Part shown: positions 45,736 through 57,369 of the stretch, one piece after another
Position numbering within the stretch: position 1 is the stretch's first letter
Layout: every line of letters begins with the position of its first letter
The notes under the pieces: generated by a model
Seen by the model: only the letters and a program-made list of their open reading frames with translations
Told to the model about the DNA's origin: nothing
Databases searched by the model: none
From: Angiostrongylus vasorum
Lineage: Eukaryota > Nematoda > Chromadorea > Rhabditida > Metastrongylidae
DNA: 64,000 bases
Assembly (NCBI GenBank): GCA_018806985.1
Contig: JADANN010000256.1
Coordinates: 2,951,501-3,015,500, forward strand
Direction: 5' to 3'
Position numbers and translations under genes: made by a program

Positions 45736-46189
45736 ACACCTCGCATTTGCCCAACAAGAATACGAAGAATCTATATGTGTGTTCTTACGAACTGCCCTTG
45801 TTTAGCTGACGCGAGGGTGGTATAGATGTTCTTATTTTCTAAGTGCTCACAACTTTCACAACATAACAGTTCTCACGAACCTACTTATACATTTGGACAG
45901 CCCGTCGTCTAGATGAAAGTCATTCAAGTTAAGAATGAAGTCGTCATTTCCATCCTAAGAGTAGAACCAATGCCAGAAATCACTGCCGTTTAAAAAGCAA
46001 TCTTTTCACTGCGTGAAAGACCTCCCCTCCAATGCAGACGAAGGGGCGGAAACTGAGCCTCGAAGGCGATGACGACCTCAGCTATCTCGAGAATCGATGG
46101 GAAAAATCTCACCCAAGAGATAGAATATCAGTTAACTCAAAAATTTGCTAGGATTCCGATCCCACGTGTATGTTGAAGGGCTCCTCTGA

Positions 46190-46340
46190 CCATTGCGCCA
46201 GACGCGCCGTTGTGATGAAGATAAAGTCTTCAAATGGCAACCGGATACACGCAATTCCAAATAACTTCGTGGATGACGGAAGAAAATGAAAGAAGTGCTT
46301 CAATCAACACAGTGTGTAAATCCGATAAATACACATGCCG
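46190..46340 (+). mobile_element. SINE-3 3' fragment
   Basis: GTCTTCAAATGGCAACCGGA and a degenerate GAAGTGCTTCAATCAACAC match the 3' third of the family. The stretch before it (45880-46130) has weak element A-like wording. Confidence 0.35.
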
Positions 46341-46789
46341 TATGTTTATACCTAGTTATTTGAGTAGTCTACTGTCTCATCATCGTCGATGACAAGTGTT
46401 TCTGAATGTTGCAAAGGGATCTACTATGAAGTGCTCAACCCAACATCAGGTTACCCAAGTTGAGAAAGAGATCGACGTTTCCATCTGGAATCGTAGTTAT
46501 GAGTAAGCCAACGTATAAATTATTTCAATCATGGTAGTAAACTCGTCGCGAAGTAGAAGACTCCACTTCAAAAGAAGTGATGGCAAATGCCTGTGGTGAC
46601 GACTTGTGAAAGCCTCAGTGTGGTGATCTCGTGACTGTGCGGAAAAAAATTTCATCGAACAAAGCAAAAGAAGAACCATTTAAACGAAAAATCTTCTGAA
46701 ACTCTTCTTAGGTGAAACAATTTAGGAATAAAGGCCAAGTAAATACTGGTACTGTTCAATGGTATTTATAAAAGAAAAAACCTCTTAAT

Positions 46790-47165
46790 CGTTTACCACC
46801 TCATCGTGGCTGGGAGGTGTTCCTGGGTGTCGGACTGCGATGTAGAGCGGGAGCTTCATCCCCCTGGCAGGGTCTTCTAAACTGAGGAGTCCGGCGTTTC
46901 CATCAGGAAGCCTAGCTAATAGTAAATCAATACCAGGATCCACCACCGTCCTGGTATCAATGTCGCATGGTGGTAAATCTCCCTCTGATCCACAAGGGCA
47001 GCGACTGCCTATGGTGGTGAGGACCTGGGGCAGTCTTTCGCCAGGCTGACCTCAGGTCTCCAGGGAACCACAATGGCTTAGCCAGCAAATCTCCGAAAAG
47101 ATGGAGATTACGCTGAGGCCCGCACAACCACCGAGGACAGGCCATTCAAGTAACAACCAAGTATA
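46790..47165 (+). mobile_element. Element A, copy 5 (well preserved)
   Basis: GTTTACCACCTCATCGTGGC, GTGTTCCTGGGTGTCGG, CTGATCCACAAGGGCAGCG, GACCTGGGGCAGTC, ending CGAGGACAGGCCATTCAAGT. Confidence 0.75.
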
Positions 47166-47635
47166 AAAGAACAAGTAAGTATAAAAAAGGAGATAGTGAG
47201 TACATACTGGAAAAAGCTATCGCTATCGTCTCATTCACTCGTTGCTAAAAGCAATAGTGTAGTAAAGTGTAAATGCATAGCTGGGAAAAAAAAGTGAAAT
47301 GGTAGGCTTAAAACATTGGGGAAAATCGAGTATTAAGAGAGAGTACAATGTTCCCTTTAAGAAGACGATGAAGAGTATCTATAATGAATAGTAGTTGTTA
47401 TATACCAGAGGAATGACTGGAGATTTACAAGCATTTCTTGGATCTCTCTCAACTTCGAATTTTTTTGCTACTGTTTTGTTTTAGGAATGGAAAAAAAGTG
47501 AAGTTGTCGAATCAGTGAAGAAACGACTTGTGCAGTCGGACTAGTTTATTTCAACAAATGAAAAATAGATATTACTAAACAACGCAGGATAGATAGAGGA
47601 TTTTGAGGATTACGTCGAACAAGTTCTATAAGCAG
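47166..47635. other. No feature recognised
   Basis: AT-rich, no ORF or repeat of note. Confidence 0.45.
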
Positions 47636-47639
47636 TTGG

Positions 47640-47925
47640 AAACTATTCATGGCTAAATCACAATGTTAACTTTTTTTTTATTTCCCCTGAAAGGGTAACA
47701 GCGCTCTCGTTCCCCACCGCAAACACCTGTTGTCGGGAGTTTTGCAAATTTCTCAGCATCATTGTGGTTAAGTCACACATAATAACGTGCCATGAAAAAT
47801 TGTAATAGGCAGTAAACAAAAAGTTAACATTGTCATTTAGACTACAGCTTCAGCTTAACTGAGTTCGCCGCTGATTTTGGATCCCCAGATCAAGCTTGTT
47901 GACGGGTGATTGCTGTTGCCTTAAT
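47640..47925 (+). mobile_element. SINE-2 copy, rearranged
   Basis: The B-box end and terminus (GTTCCCCACCGCAAACACCT, TTGCAAATTTCTCAGCATCA) precede an inverted body segment (ACAGCTTCAGCTTAACTGAG). A plus ORF at 47934-48137 follows and is unrecognised. Confidence 0.5.
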
Positions 47926-48489
47926 CGATATTTATGGATAGTTCAAAGAAACACTATGGTGGCTTAGTGAATATGGACAACGACGGTTGCGAAAGAACGA
48001 ATGGAAGACGTGTTAGAGTTGATGAAGATGGGCCAATCAAGTGTTCACAGCAGTTCTACACCTTTGAATGGATCAAACTACCGCTACTCTGCTCAAGAGG
48101 TGGATCAATTGACGATTTATTGGCAAATCATCATTAGAATGCAAGCATTACCGTGTTGTCCTTGACGATCCAACATGACATGTCATGTAGGATTTAAACA
48201 ATTCATGCACTCAATTCGTCGTCATGCAGATCGTTTCGTCAAATGAAGTGAGCAGAGCATGGTTGTGCTGTGGCTCGACAAATTGTAAGATAATTCCATC
48301 TTGGTCAAAATGGGAAATCTACTTTTTTGGAGATTGAGATTGCCTCGATTCTCACGGGATCCAATGTTTTTCCCAAACATTTGCCATTTTTTCTCTTCAC
48401 AATATGACCAGTTCTCCGATGTATATCTTCGAAACGTACAACGTTGTGGGTCGAAGACGAGATGGCATTCATGCTAATCGAAAATTTAC

Positions 48490-48660
48490 AGCACAACGAA
48501 ATAGAAAACTGGTTGAGAAAAAGCGAAACGAAGGAAGCCACATGATGTGGTGGTGAAAAGCGTTAGCCTCCAAATAGGGTAATAGCGTGTTCGATCCCTA
48601 CTGCAGACACCTGCAGTCTGGAGTTTTGCAAATATCTCAGCACCATTGTGGAAATAATTA
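48490..48660 (+). mobile_element. SINE-2 partial copy
   Basis: GATGTGGTGGTGAAAAGCGT (A-box region) through GTGTTCGATCCCTACTGCAG (B box) to TTTGCAAATATCTCAGCACC. Confidence 0.65.
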
Positions 48661-48699
48661 GTGTTTAACGCGCTCATCTTCAAAAAACATCACTCGAGT

Positions 48700-49330
48700 G
48701 TCTTCTCTCTATTTCCTCAAGTACGTAGCTCGGGATTTGAAAGTTTGTCAGTGGCACTGTTAGGTGCACGATTTTTTGCTCGAGCTGCTCGTTATCTTTT
48801 ACCGAGTTATTCTCTCGACTAGTCAAGTCAATGTCGTCTCAAACTCATCGAGCATTCCTCAGTGATCCACTCAGGCTTAGCTGTTTTTATTCTCACCGGC
48901 TGTTTATCATGTATTCGGCTTTCTTCTGTATGATTCTGCAGTCTAACATTTTTCCATGATTTACTGAACCCACAAAGATTTACCTCCATTTCTGCGACAT
49001 TGTTTGAAAAATAGTAAAGTCATCCGTGAAGCGAAATGTGGACAAGTGAGTAAACGGATAGATACGCAATGAAGACTGCAATTCTGACACTAAACGATGA
49101 AATCCTTTGTTTTAAAAATGACAGGAAGGCTATCATTTATCCACAAATTGCCAACGCAGTGTTGTTCGTAATTCTTTGAAGTGCGAACACATCATATTTG
49201 ATATGGTCTGCGACATCGAGAGGAGCAGGGTCTGTGTAGGTTTATAAGTGGATGGCCAAATGTCTTTATTGCGTTTTGTAGATGCGTCGTTATTGGTCAG
49301 ATGCAGTGTTACTTTCAGTGTGAACATTGC
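48700..49330 (-). mobile_element. Decayed RTE-like reverse transcriptase fragment
   Basis: The minus strand near 49075-49010 reads STFRFTDDFTIFQT, resembling the (F/Y)xDD palm motif in RTE LINEs (LRFADDIVLF). Further on, after a frame change, LDCRIIQKKAEYMINSR resembles the IGLRIN-KKTEYM block. Stops and frameshifts are present. The match is short, so this is tentative. Confidence 0.45.
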
Positions 49331-50569
49331 TGAGTGCTGGTCTGCCGTGGTTTCATGAAGCCCTCATATTGTTATTCTGTCGTCATTGCTACGGTGCTCT
49401 CAGTTATTCTTCACAGATAGTCATCTGCACTGGTGGATCGTATTGAGGCTTCCTGCCTTAACGAATATCTTTGTAAAACATCAACGACTTCCGCGATTAG
49501 TCAACAGACAGTGGGCGACGACATATATAAGAGTATGGAAGCAGATTTTTTCTGAGACTAGCTTAATTTCTCTACGTCATAAAAAATGGCTGCTGCCCTG
49601 TAATTGATGTGAGGGAATGTTCTACAGCTGCTATCCCAAAATTACAGAAAGACTCCACTCGAGCAACATTCAAAGACATTCATGAAGAACATCAATTTCT
49701 CGAAGAGTAGTCCAGCCCATGTACGACCGAAGACCGTTCTGAACGATGAATACCAGTGTATCGAATGGAAAAAGTACTAGGATCTGTAGAATATGTAACG
49801 TCGAGTAGTGTAAAAGTTCTTAAGTGGTCACAGACGTTGTTTTGAACACCCTATTTGACAACGTTAAGTGTTCAGCAGTAATTAAGCAAGTGCCACACCT
49901 TTTCAGATTTCTCTTAATAGTAGCGCATATTTCATAGGAGATTAAAGGAACTTATCAAGGTTCTCATTTAAATCAGATATATAGCACTGAGTCTGAGTTT
50001 CCCCTCAGGCCTAACGTGAGCGTCTGTCGTTTCGCGAACAATGGAAACGGATGAGTTTAGTGCTTCGTTCCATTCCACTCTTCTCGTACATGGCCTATAG
50101 TCATTTCACACGTATTTGTGATAAGTGCTTTTTATGTGCGTGAAGAAAGGTAGTGCACTAGTTAGTACATTTTCATTATCTGCTTCAGCACTTTTTACCG
50201 TAATCGCTTTTGGAAAAGGTTCATTTCAAGTTTTAAGGATGGAGAAGCCTTTTCGAGGTTTCCTGACGCAAATTTAAAGGCTCCAATTGATCATTGAGCA
50301 AGTCAAACCATTTGTCCATCTCGTCCTGTACATGGCCAGTGAAAAATAGATCATTCATTTATCCTCTGTGAAAGATACATATGAAACACAGGCATTTAGC
50401 TTAGCACTGAAGGGAAAACATACCAAGGGCGAATAATTTTGGCCTAAAGAAGACTTCTTTTAAACTTATGTTTAAATCGCTAAGATTACACGAGGTTGAT
50501 AAATAAACTTTTTTGAAATTCTGTTAAACAATTCTTGGGAAATTTCCACCACAATTCAGCGGTGCTCAA

Positions 50570-50725
50570 AGCGGAATGAAAAGCAAAATTGTGCAGTTTG
50601 TCCTAATGGCGTTAGACGAAGATTGCATGAGATCAGGTACGATATAGTTAATCTCTTTCAAGACACGCTATGACGAACAATATTAGCAAAACGGGCAGTT
50701 CTCAAAACCGACTTCCTGTTATCAT
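50570..50725 (+). mobile_element. Penelope-like fragment
   Basis: GAAGATTGCATGAGATCAGG and AATATTAGCAAAACGGGCAG parallel the better copy at 51590-51680 (GATTGCATGAGTTCAGGTAC, ATATTGGCGAAACGGGCAG), so this is the start of a decayed GIY-YIG region. An element A 3' end lies at 50850-50955. Confidence 0.5.
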
Positions 50726-50969
50726 CGGTTGTGCAACATGCCACCTACACGTTGGGCGGACGTGTTCGTAAAGAAAGTTAATCAGCTGAACCCGCAGCTG
50801 CAGTTATTTTACAGATCACGGTGTGAGACTCGTACGTGCTACCATGCTCGAACGAGTCCACCACCATGGACGACGATTGAGAGGGAAAGAAACGAATAGC
50901 AAATGTGCTGAGGTTAGCACAACTCGTGAAGACGGACATTCCAAGCATCCAAGTAAGTAAGTATTAACG

Positions 50970-51330
50970 TCGGCATTGATCAAGAATTCTCTACTTTCTT
51001 GATAAGGCAGACACGAGGTTGTTTATACACTCTTTATTCACAAACGCTGACATTTCTGTGTATTTCGCCTTCCTCAGCTCTGTCTGTGTGCTTAGCTAGG
51101 TGGAGAGCTGGAAGCCCGGCAAGGCACTCCTCCAGTACATACACGGCAGAAGAACGCAATAGTTATGATTTTGAAGTAGTAACGATCCTGGAGCAGAAAT
51201 CAAGAACATCAATGTGCAAAACTCTTGAGCCATTTTTGATAGATTTTAAAAATTCAAGGACTATTCGAAAGGACGGATGCATTACTGGAACACGTGGCTT
51301 GGCTCCGTTTCTGAGGTTAAATTTTTAATC
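50970..51330 (+). mobile_element. Penelope-like C-terminal coding, joined to an inverted degenerate hammerhead end
   Basis: 51120-51325 on the plus strand reads RNSYDFEVVTILEQKSRTS, then LEPFLIDFKNSRTI and GTRGLAPFL, the tail of the PLE GIY-YIG domain. 50970-51085 is a minus-oriented PLE terminus with a damaged hammerhead (51050-51085: CTGAGGA intact, helix II broken). The two halves have opposite orientation. Confidence 0.55.
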
Positions 51331-51599
51331 CGAATGAGTTTCTTTAATGAACAGCATACGGATTGTCTTAATCCTCAAAATACAATAATGGTTAGCGATT
51401 ATTTGTGATATTAAACTTAACACACTGACTTTCGACTAAGGTTGTAGAATGTTTACTGAACACTGCTGTGTTACCATACATCCTCCTCCTAACACTCGAG
51501 AAGGCGAAGTTTTTGGCACATTAGCTACTCAAAAATAGGTATTACTATCGTCTATGTGAAACAACAAGTTGCGTTTGCCCTTATGGCAGGGGACGGTGA

Positions 51600-51970
51600 T
51601 TGCATGAGTTCAGGTACGATATACCTGATCTCTTTTTAATAATTGAGCAGATGAATATATTGGCGAAACGGGCAGACCTTTGTGTATCCGTATAAAAGAA
51701 CACCTAGATGTCAAACGAAAACTAAGACAAAGTACACCACTAGGCACGCATAGGATACAAAAAGCATAGCAGAGACGATCTTGAAGTAAAGGTCAATATC
51801 CTTGCGCAGGAGACTAAAACACCAGCGCGAAAACATTTTGAGGCTTTTTGGATAAATGCCAAAAACCCTACAATGAATAGCAGGGAATGAATGCCCAGAG
51901 GTCATACGCGACCTGGCCCCGTATGTTCGCATCACTTTCTGATGTGGGATGGTGCAGTCATCAACCATAT
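51600..51970 (+). mobile_element. Penelope-like GIY-YIG fragment
   Basis: The plus strand reads YIGETGRPLCIRIKEHLDVK and TPLGTHRIQK. After one frameshift near 51770 it reads DDLEVKVNILAQETKTPARK and FEAFWINAKNPTMN, ending at a stop. Motif order is as in PLE endonucleases. It is inactive. Confidence 0.65.
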
Positions 51971-52131
51971 GCGACCATAATCGGCTGTTCTAATCCTCCT
52001 CATTGGAAGACACAAAAAAAGTGATGTTTTTCGAGAAGCTGTTGATCATGCAATTGCCATAGAGTTTTTCGTCTTTTTGTAAGTGTTATTGAAGCGTTTG
52101 GCCTAGTAAATTGTATATCAGTATACTCTTC

Positions 52132-52310
52132 CAGGCTCTGAAGAAGGCGACACTGCCGAAACGTCAGCTACTGTTGTATTGTATTGTGTTCTTCTATGGA
52201 AGTAAATGTATGCTGTTTAACAACCTCGCGAATGCTGAACAAGAAAAACGACGAATTCATTTCCCAATGCCGAGGTTAATAGAAAGTCGATCATGGGAGG
52301 TGTTAATATC
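52132..52310 (+). mobile_element. PLE 3' terminus with hammerhead and terminal motif
   Basis: Starts with the ribozyme at 52134-52170, then GGAAGTAAATGTATGCTG, AACAAGAAAAACGACGAATT and the terminal CCGAGGTTAATAGAAAGTCG near 52272-52291. Same order as the minus-strand remnant at 45100-45210. Lies about 170 bp downstream of the 51600-51970 GIY-YIG fragment in the same orientation, so both may be one element. Confidence 0.6.
52134..52170 (+). ncRNA. Minimal type I hammerhead ribozyme, core intact
   Basis: GGCT (134-137 of the 52000s), CTGAAGA (138-144), A, helix II GGC (146-148) with GACACT loop and GCC (155-157), GAAAC (158-162), GTC (163-165), AGCT (166-169). Helix I forms three Watson-Crick pairs plus one G-U pair. 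Confidence 0.62.
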
Positions 52311-52845
52311 CTTCCATTCAATTCACTAAGGACAATTTGTACTAGCAAAATAAAGCAGTTTAAGGTTTCATTGTTTATATACAACTATGTGATAAGCTGA
52401 CTACTTTTTGAAGAATCTAGAGCATAGCTTAATCTGGAAAAGATCGAATAAATAGCGCACAATGTGAGTTGAGCACCACCATGCTGTGCTGATGTATTCA
52501 CATTTCCATGTTGTTCATTCAAAGATTACATTCCATGCCCCCACAGGACTCATTAAGGAATTCTTCTAAGTTTTTTATATTAGATAATTTTGCATAAAGT
52601 CTTTAGGTTAACTCTTAAAACAATCAAAAGGATCTAGACTCTTACACTTCGCCTGTTACATCGGCTTCATGGTGTCAGAAAACTAGTGGTAGAAATCGGT
52701 AGTGCTCAAGAAGTTTAGTGGCAAGGCAGGAAATCTCACTCTGATCCAGAAGTGCCAGTGAGTATCTTTGATGAGTACGTGAGCACCTGGGAATACCCTT
52801 ACATAACAATCTTAGGATTTAGAAGGAAGTTACAGTAAATCACTA
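52311..52845. other. No clear feature
   Basis: 52690-52810 has faint element A wording (CTCACTCTGATCCAGAAGTG). Nothing else is recognised. Confidence 0.35.
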
Positions 52846-53098
52846 TTCGGCAATATAACTTCTATAATGCTGAGATATTTGCAAAACTCCGGACCGCAAG
52901 CATCATTCCGGGTAGTAACGGGTTCACCACCACACCATGCGGGTCCTTCATTTCGCCTGTCTCTCAGCTAGTTCTATCGGTCTATCTTTTTTGCCATCAG
53001 CAGTCACCCGTCAACGGGATTGATCTGGGGAGCCCAAATCGGCATTGAACCCAGTTAAGCGGAGGCTATAGTTATAATCACAATCTTAACCTTTTTTA
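52845..53098 (-). mobile_element. SINE-2 copy
   Basis: GAGATATTTGCAAAACTCCG, CACCACCACACCATGCGGGT, TTGCCATCAGCAGTCACCCG. Abuts the fold-back copy that follows, as also seen at 31570-32175. Confidence 0.65.
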
Positions 53099-53420
53099 TT
53101 TACTGCCTTTCTTCTTAACGGCAGGGTATGCTGCGAAATAGCAGTTCTATAATGCTGAGATATTTGCAAAACTCCGGACCATAGGTGTCTGCGGTGGGGA
53201 ATGATCACAATCTTTCAAAATCAAAAGAACTAGCTGAGAGACAGGCGAAACGAAGGACCCGCATGGTGTGGTGGGGAACGCGTTGCTTCCCGGAAAGGAC
53301 AATAACGCGTTCGTTCCCCACCGCAGACACCTGCGGTCCGGAGTTTGCAAATATCTCAGCATTATAGAAGTTATATTTCGCAGCATACCCTACCGTTAAA
53401 AAGAATAGCCAGTAAATAAA
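53099..53420. mobile_element. Fold-back SINE-2 derivative, copy 2
   Basis: Long terminal inverted repeats: GGCAGGGTATGCTGCGAAAT at the left against ATTTCGCAGCATACCCTACC at the right, and TTTGCAAAACTCCGGACC against GGTCCGGAGTTTGCAAA. The core GATCACAATCTTTC and TAGCTGAGAGACAGGCGAAA is shared with 31906-32175. About 300 bp, palindrome-like, non-coding. Confidence 0.75.
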
Positions 53421-53954
53421 AAGGTTAAGTAATCGGCAATGTTCATATTTGAAGTGAAACTGGATCTGATCAACAACGACTCACCTACTAACATAACAAG
53501 GGGTACTTTCCAACGTCACATACATCGTTACACGGCTCGAATAGAATGTGCTCGTTCTTCAAAAAAAGAAGAACGAAGAGCTACTATACGGCAGATGAAA
53601 AATGAAGGATAGAAATGTTAAGTAGAAGCCGGTCTTTCGAATCAGTGTGAAACATTGAATTGTTTATATAGGCCCCCCGTTAAGCCAAACAACAACCGAT
53701 AGCGTCGGAAAATGTCATCTGTATCCCCGGGAACGCAAGTCATTTTCCGTAGTGGGATCTTCAACGCCTTCGTTACTTGGTCAATGCCTACATCAGTTGC
53801 TTTATGGGTTAATATTGACTGCAACGTTCAGTTTAGCTGTACGGTCACTACTAATAAACAATACATCTATTGCATCACTGCTTGATTAAGGCGACCTATA
53901 ATTAAACATTGAACACCCTCATAAAAACTTTCATTTTGAAAAAGCCATTTGGTC

Positions 53955-54145
53955 GATCGGAATGCCATCTATTCCAGCATTCCAAAGAATTCGACAGGCA
54001 TTAATAGAATATCACGAAGAAGACAAAAAAATTCTCAACTGGCGGCCGAACGCGCACAGGAATTCGAAGACCTTCGTGGATGGTCGATACACAGAATGAA
54101 GTTAATAGCTACTGGAATCCGCACAATATGTGATATCGGGTTTTG
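53955..54145 (+). mobile_element. SINE-3 3' half
   Basis: CGACAGGCATTAATAGAATA, CTCAACTGGCGGCCGAACG, GAAGACCTTCGTGGATGG and TACTGGAATCCGCACAATAT follow the family's 3' order. Confidence 0.5.
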
Positions 54146-54377
54146 CAAAAAAATTAAAATCCCAAGCAAAAAGGAAGGAAAAAAGGTTGAGGAAAAAGAC
54201 GCCCAGAAAATGAACGGAGCACATTTTTTGACAGTAATAATGGCTATAAACTGGCAGATTAGTACGAGAAGCACAGAAATAAACGAAATAGATTGCCATA
54301 TTAAACTATCTCTAACGCTGATGAAAAGATAAATTTCAAGACGGCGACAGAGCTAAACACTGAGCTATTACTGAAGT

Positions 54378-54625
54378 AGGGTGCATATAGCGCAGTGGTC
54401 CGAGGCGCCCTGCTACACACACATGGGATCGATCCCCCGCGCCTCTGGCTCACCAAGCTTTCCATCCCTCCGGCGTCTGTGAATTGCCGCGAGACTTCTC
54501 TGGGAGGATACAGTAAGTTATTGTAAAATCCAGGTATGCATTCAATCACCTTCATGCGATACTTTAGTTCGAACGCATAGCACATACCTCAAGGATTGAT
54601 CAACGCCGAGAGACTTATCTTCTAG
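54378..54625 (+). mobile_element. SINE-1 copy
   Basis: GGTGCATATAGCGCAGTGGT head, GGGATCGATCCCC B box, GGGAGGATACAGTAAG (a small internal deletion against other copies) and ATCAACGCCGAGAGACTTAT. Confidence 0.7.
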
Positions 54626-55069
54626 CTTTAATTATTGAAGTTCATTAAGTTGTAACTGGTTAAGTGCTGATCCAAAAGAATAATTCACAGAAATTTGTCA
54701 AAATGGACTTCGACAATTTGAAGCAAAGAATAACTACCTTTCTTCTTTCGAAAATTTGTTTTTGAAGGGGCAACAGATAAAAAAACAAGGATGCGAAATC
54801 AGGACAAAGTGGATGAAAGAAGATCACGAATGATGATAATATAAGTTAGACAGGTTGATAAGGACAAAACATTCGATCGGATTCCCACGAATTTTTCCAA
54901 ACTCGGGGGTGACTGTTGTCGAGTTGATTTGGATTATTCATTATGCGCCATTATTAGACTATTGCTGTGTTTTTCTTGGTGAATCCTTTTGCTCTACATT
55001 CTTCGCTCTACACTATGCGCGCCTGGTCTCCATCAAATAACTGGAAGACTTTTTTATTTACATGATTTG

Positions 55070-55430
55070 GTCCGTCTTCACGTCCACTATGCGGATCCCA
55101 GCGCTTCTCACATTCGATTCGCTTCCTCGCATCCATTGTCCACGAAAATCTCCCAACTTTTACCATGGCTTCGGTTGCTGCTTGCGGATTTGCATTTCAT
55201 CTTGAATGTCGTATAATGCTGAGCGATCAATTCTCCTTGGAGCCCTTAGATAGCCGGGCTGGAGTATTCCCAATTGCATTGCATAAAGTGGTTTTTTTCC
55301 CCAGATAAGTGCGGCACCAATTTCCCGAACCCGGAGGGATAAAAGGCTTGGTTGCCCTCGAGCGGAATCGAACTAGCACCATGTTCGTGATGAAGGATAT
55401 CACTACCACTGTGCTATCCGCATCCTGGAG
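55070..55430 (-). mobile_element. SINE-3 copy, reversed
   Basis: GGTCCGTCTTCACGTCCACT at the left (complement of the 3' end), GATTCGCTTCCTCGCATCC, GATAGCCGGGCTGGAGTATT and the complement of the head at GTGCTATCCGCATC. Confidence 0.6.
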
Positions 55431-55549
55431 TAACTGGAAGACTTACTAAGAACAAAACGGTGAGTGTTTAAAAACTTTGTTGTGCGGATGGAAATTCATG
55501 TGTCAAACCTCATCTGCTAAGGTTATGAGAGTGTTTGGCTGATAGAATG

Positions 55550-55720
55550 AATGTCAATCCGATCTAACAAGGCTCTCAAGAAGTCGAAACCACGAAAACA
55601 TCAGCTAATCTGTACTAATAAACGCTGTAGAAAAAAAACCCTCGTGGTTCGCTCATCAAGAAAAACAGTGTATTATTGAAGAATGCCAAGACTTAAAAAA
55701 AAGTCGGTCCTGGGATTTAT
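55550..55720 (+). mobile_element. Degenerate PLE terminus
   Basis: GGCTCTCAAGAAGTCGAAAC and GAAAACATCAGC keep only traces of the hammerhead. CTCATCAAGAAAAACAGTG and AAAAAGTCGGTCCTGGGA follow in the expected order. Confidence 0.45.
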
Positions 55721-56200
55721 TAGTCAACTATTGCTTACTCAAATATTCATTGGATTTTTCAGTTAAGCAGTTAGAACCGATTCCATGTGGAGAAGATCAT
55801 TTGCGGTTTATGCATTAACAATTTCAAGATGGAAAATTTTCAGTCTGATGACTATGTTCGACGATTGCCTTGGAACACGCTGGTAGCCTTATTCTAAAAG
55901 CCAAAAGACAAAAGCAGGCCTTGGATTTGATGCTCGGAATTCTTCACCAGGATCATAAAAGAAAAACATAACACTTAATGAGTCCTTCATGCTAATAGAA
56001 GCCATTGGCCTTCTCTTATACGAGAAGAGTACAAATGGGGGATTTTGTTGGACAATACATATATTTGACATGGTAACGATTTAGGCACAAATATGAACTA
56101 TTTCATAGGAAATAAGCATAGAAAATATGTTTAATTGCACCTTATACTTTTTGATAATGTGCGAATTTGTTCGAGCATGTTATAAAAGGAGTTTTAATGT
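55721..56200. other. No confident feature
   Basis: A minus-strand open frame at 56071-55889 (FVLFSYKRRPMASISMKDSL) is of unknown nature. Otherwise nothing is recognised. Confidence 0.3.
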
Positions 56201-56204
56201 ATGT

Positions 56205-56430
56205 ATGTAGCAGTCCTGGTATCAAACTAATCACATGGTGGCAAATCTCTCTCCGATCCACAAGGGCCGGGACTGCATGTGGTAGTGACGACCTAGGAGA
56301 CTTTGGCCTTGATGACCTTGGGACTCCAAGGATCCAGAGTGGCTAAACCAGCAAAACTCTGAAAAAGTGGAAATTGCGCTGGGGCGCGCACTACTATTGA
56401 AGACAGGCCATCCAAGTATCCTAGTAATAC
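56205..56430 (+). mobile_element. Element A, 5'-truncated copy
   Basis: CAGTCCTGGTATCAAACTAA, CTCCGATCCACAAGGGCCG, GAAGACAGGCCATCCAAG. Confidence 0.6.
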
Positions 56431-56439
56431 ATTAAAGGA

Positions 56440-56695
56440 CGAAGAACAAAGCTGTCGGCATTGATGAATCCATGAGGGATGCGCTATGCATTCGACTTCA
56501 TTAAGCATCGTTTGTTGGTGATTGAATGCATATCTGGCTTTTACATTAACTCTCGGTGGCTGCCGATGTATCGAGCTATTGCTGCTATCCTCCCAGACTA
56601 GTCTGGTATCAATTTGCCGACCTAGGAGTGATGGAAGCCTTGGTGGGGGGATGGGCGTGTGGATCGATCCCACTTGTGTGTTGCAGGTGTGAAGG
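56440..56695 (-). mobile_element. SINE-1 copy
   Basis: Reverse copy: AAAGCTGTCGGCATTGATGA, CCTCCCAGACTAGTCTGGTA, GTGTGGATCGATCCCA. The far 5' end is lost. Confidence 0.7.
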
Positions 56696-57079
56696 TCTAG
56701 TTTTCCAGGAGGGTGGCTCGCTTAAATGGACAACAAATTGGATCGGAATGAACTTAATAAGAACGAGAGCAACGAGATGTTGTTTGATCTGAGGACACAG
56801 TAATGCATATGTAAAGTAGGAAAAAACTTCTTAAAACACGTTATCAATATACTGGCGAGTAAGTGAACACAGTTATTTATTTTCTAGGTCCCTTTCCTCA
56901 TAATGAAACTTTTAATTGTTCTTCCTTGAGGCGGTAATAAAAGTGTAGAGATTGAAGAGAACCCACAACACTATCCGGGTCTTCTATAATTATAATGAAA
57001 CATCAAGGAAACCGTTCATCAATGTTCCGTTGGAAGTGTTATTCTACCGAGAAGGGTTACCGAAATGGTTATTTATAAT

Positions 57080-57260
57080 TTCTATCCAAGCTTTTACGAC
57101 AGTGAGACTATCATGCTAGAGAAAAAAATGTTGTCAAAGGAGTTCTCCTTTCCAAAATTCTGTGTACAAGCAAGGTGGTGGATGAGGAGCAGTGCAATAA
57201 CCGTCTCCACTAGAATCAGACCGGAACGTCTGAAAAATCAATCCAGGCCTGTGGATATTA
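57080..57260 (-). CDS. Possible transmembrane exon
   Basis: After TGATTTTTCAG on the minus strand a frame reads SGLILVETVIALLLIHHLAC, then FDNIFFSSMIVSL, to a TAA near 57097. The hydrophobic segment has the length of a membrane helix. No family or partner exon is recognised. Confidence 0.2.
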
Positions 57261-57369
57261 ACGTTCTTCATTGATATTACGTTATTTGTTAAATAAATCC
57301 ACGTCTTCGCCTTGATTTTGGCAACCACCCGTGAATTGCAGCGTTTTCAATATTTTACCAATGGAAAGG

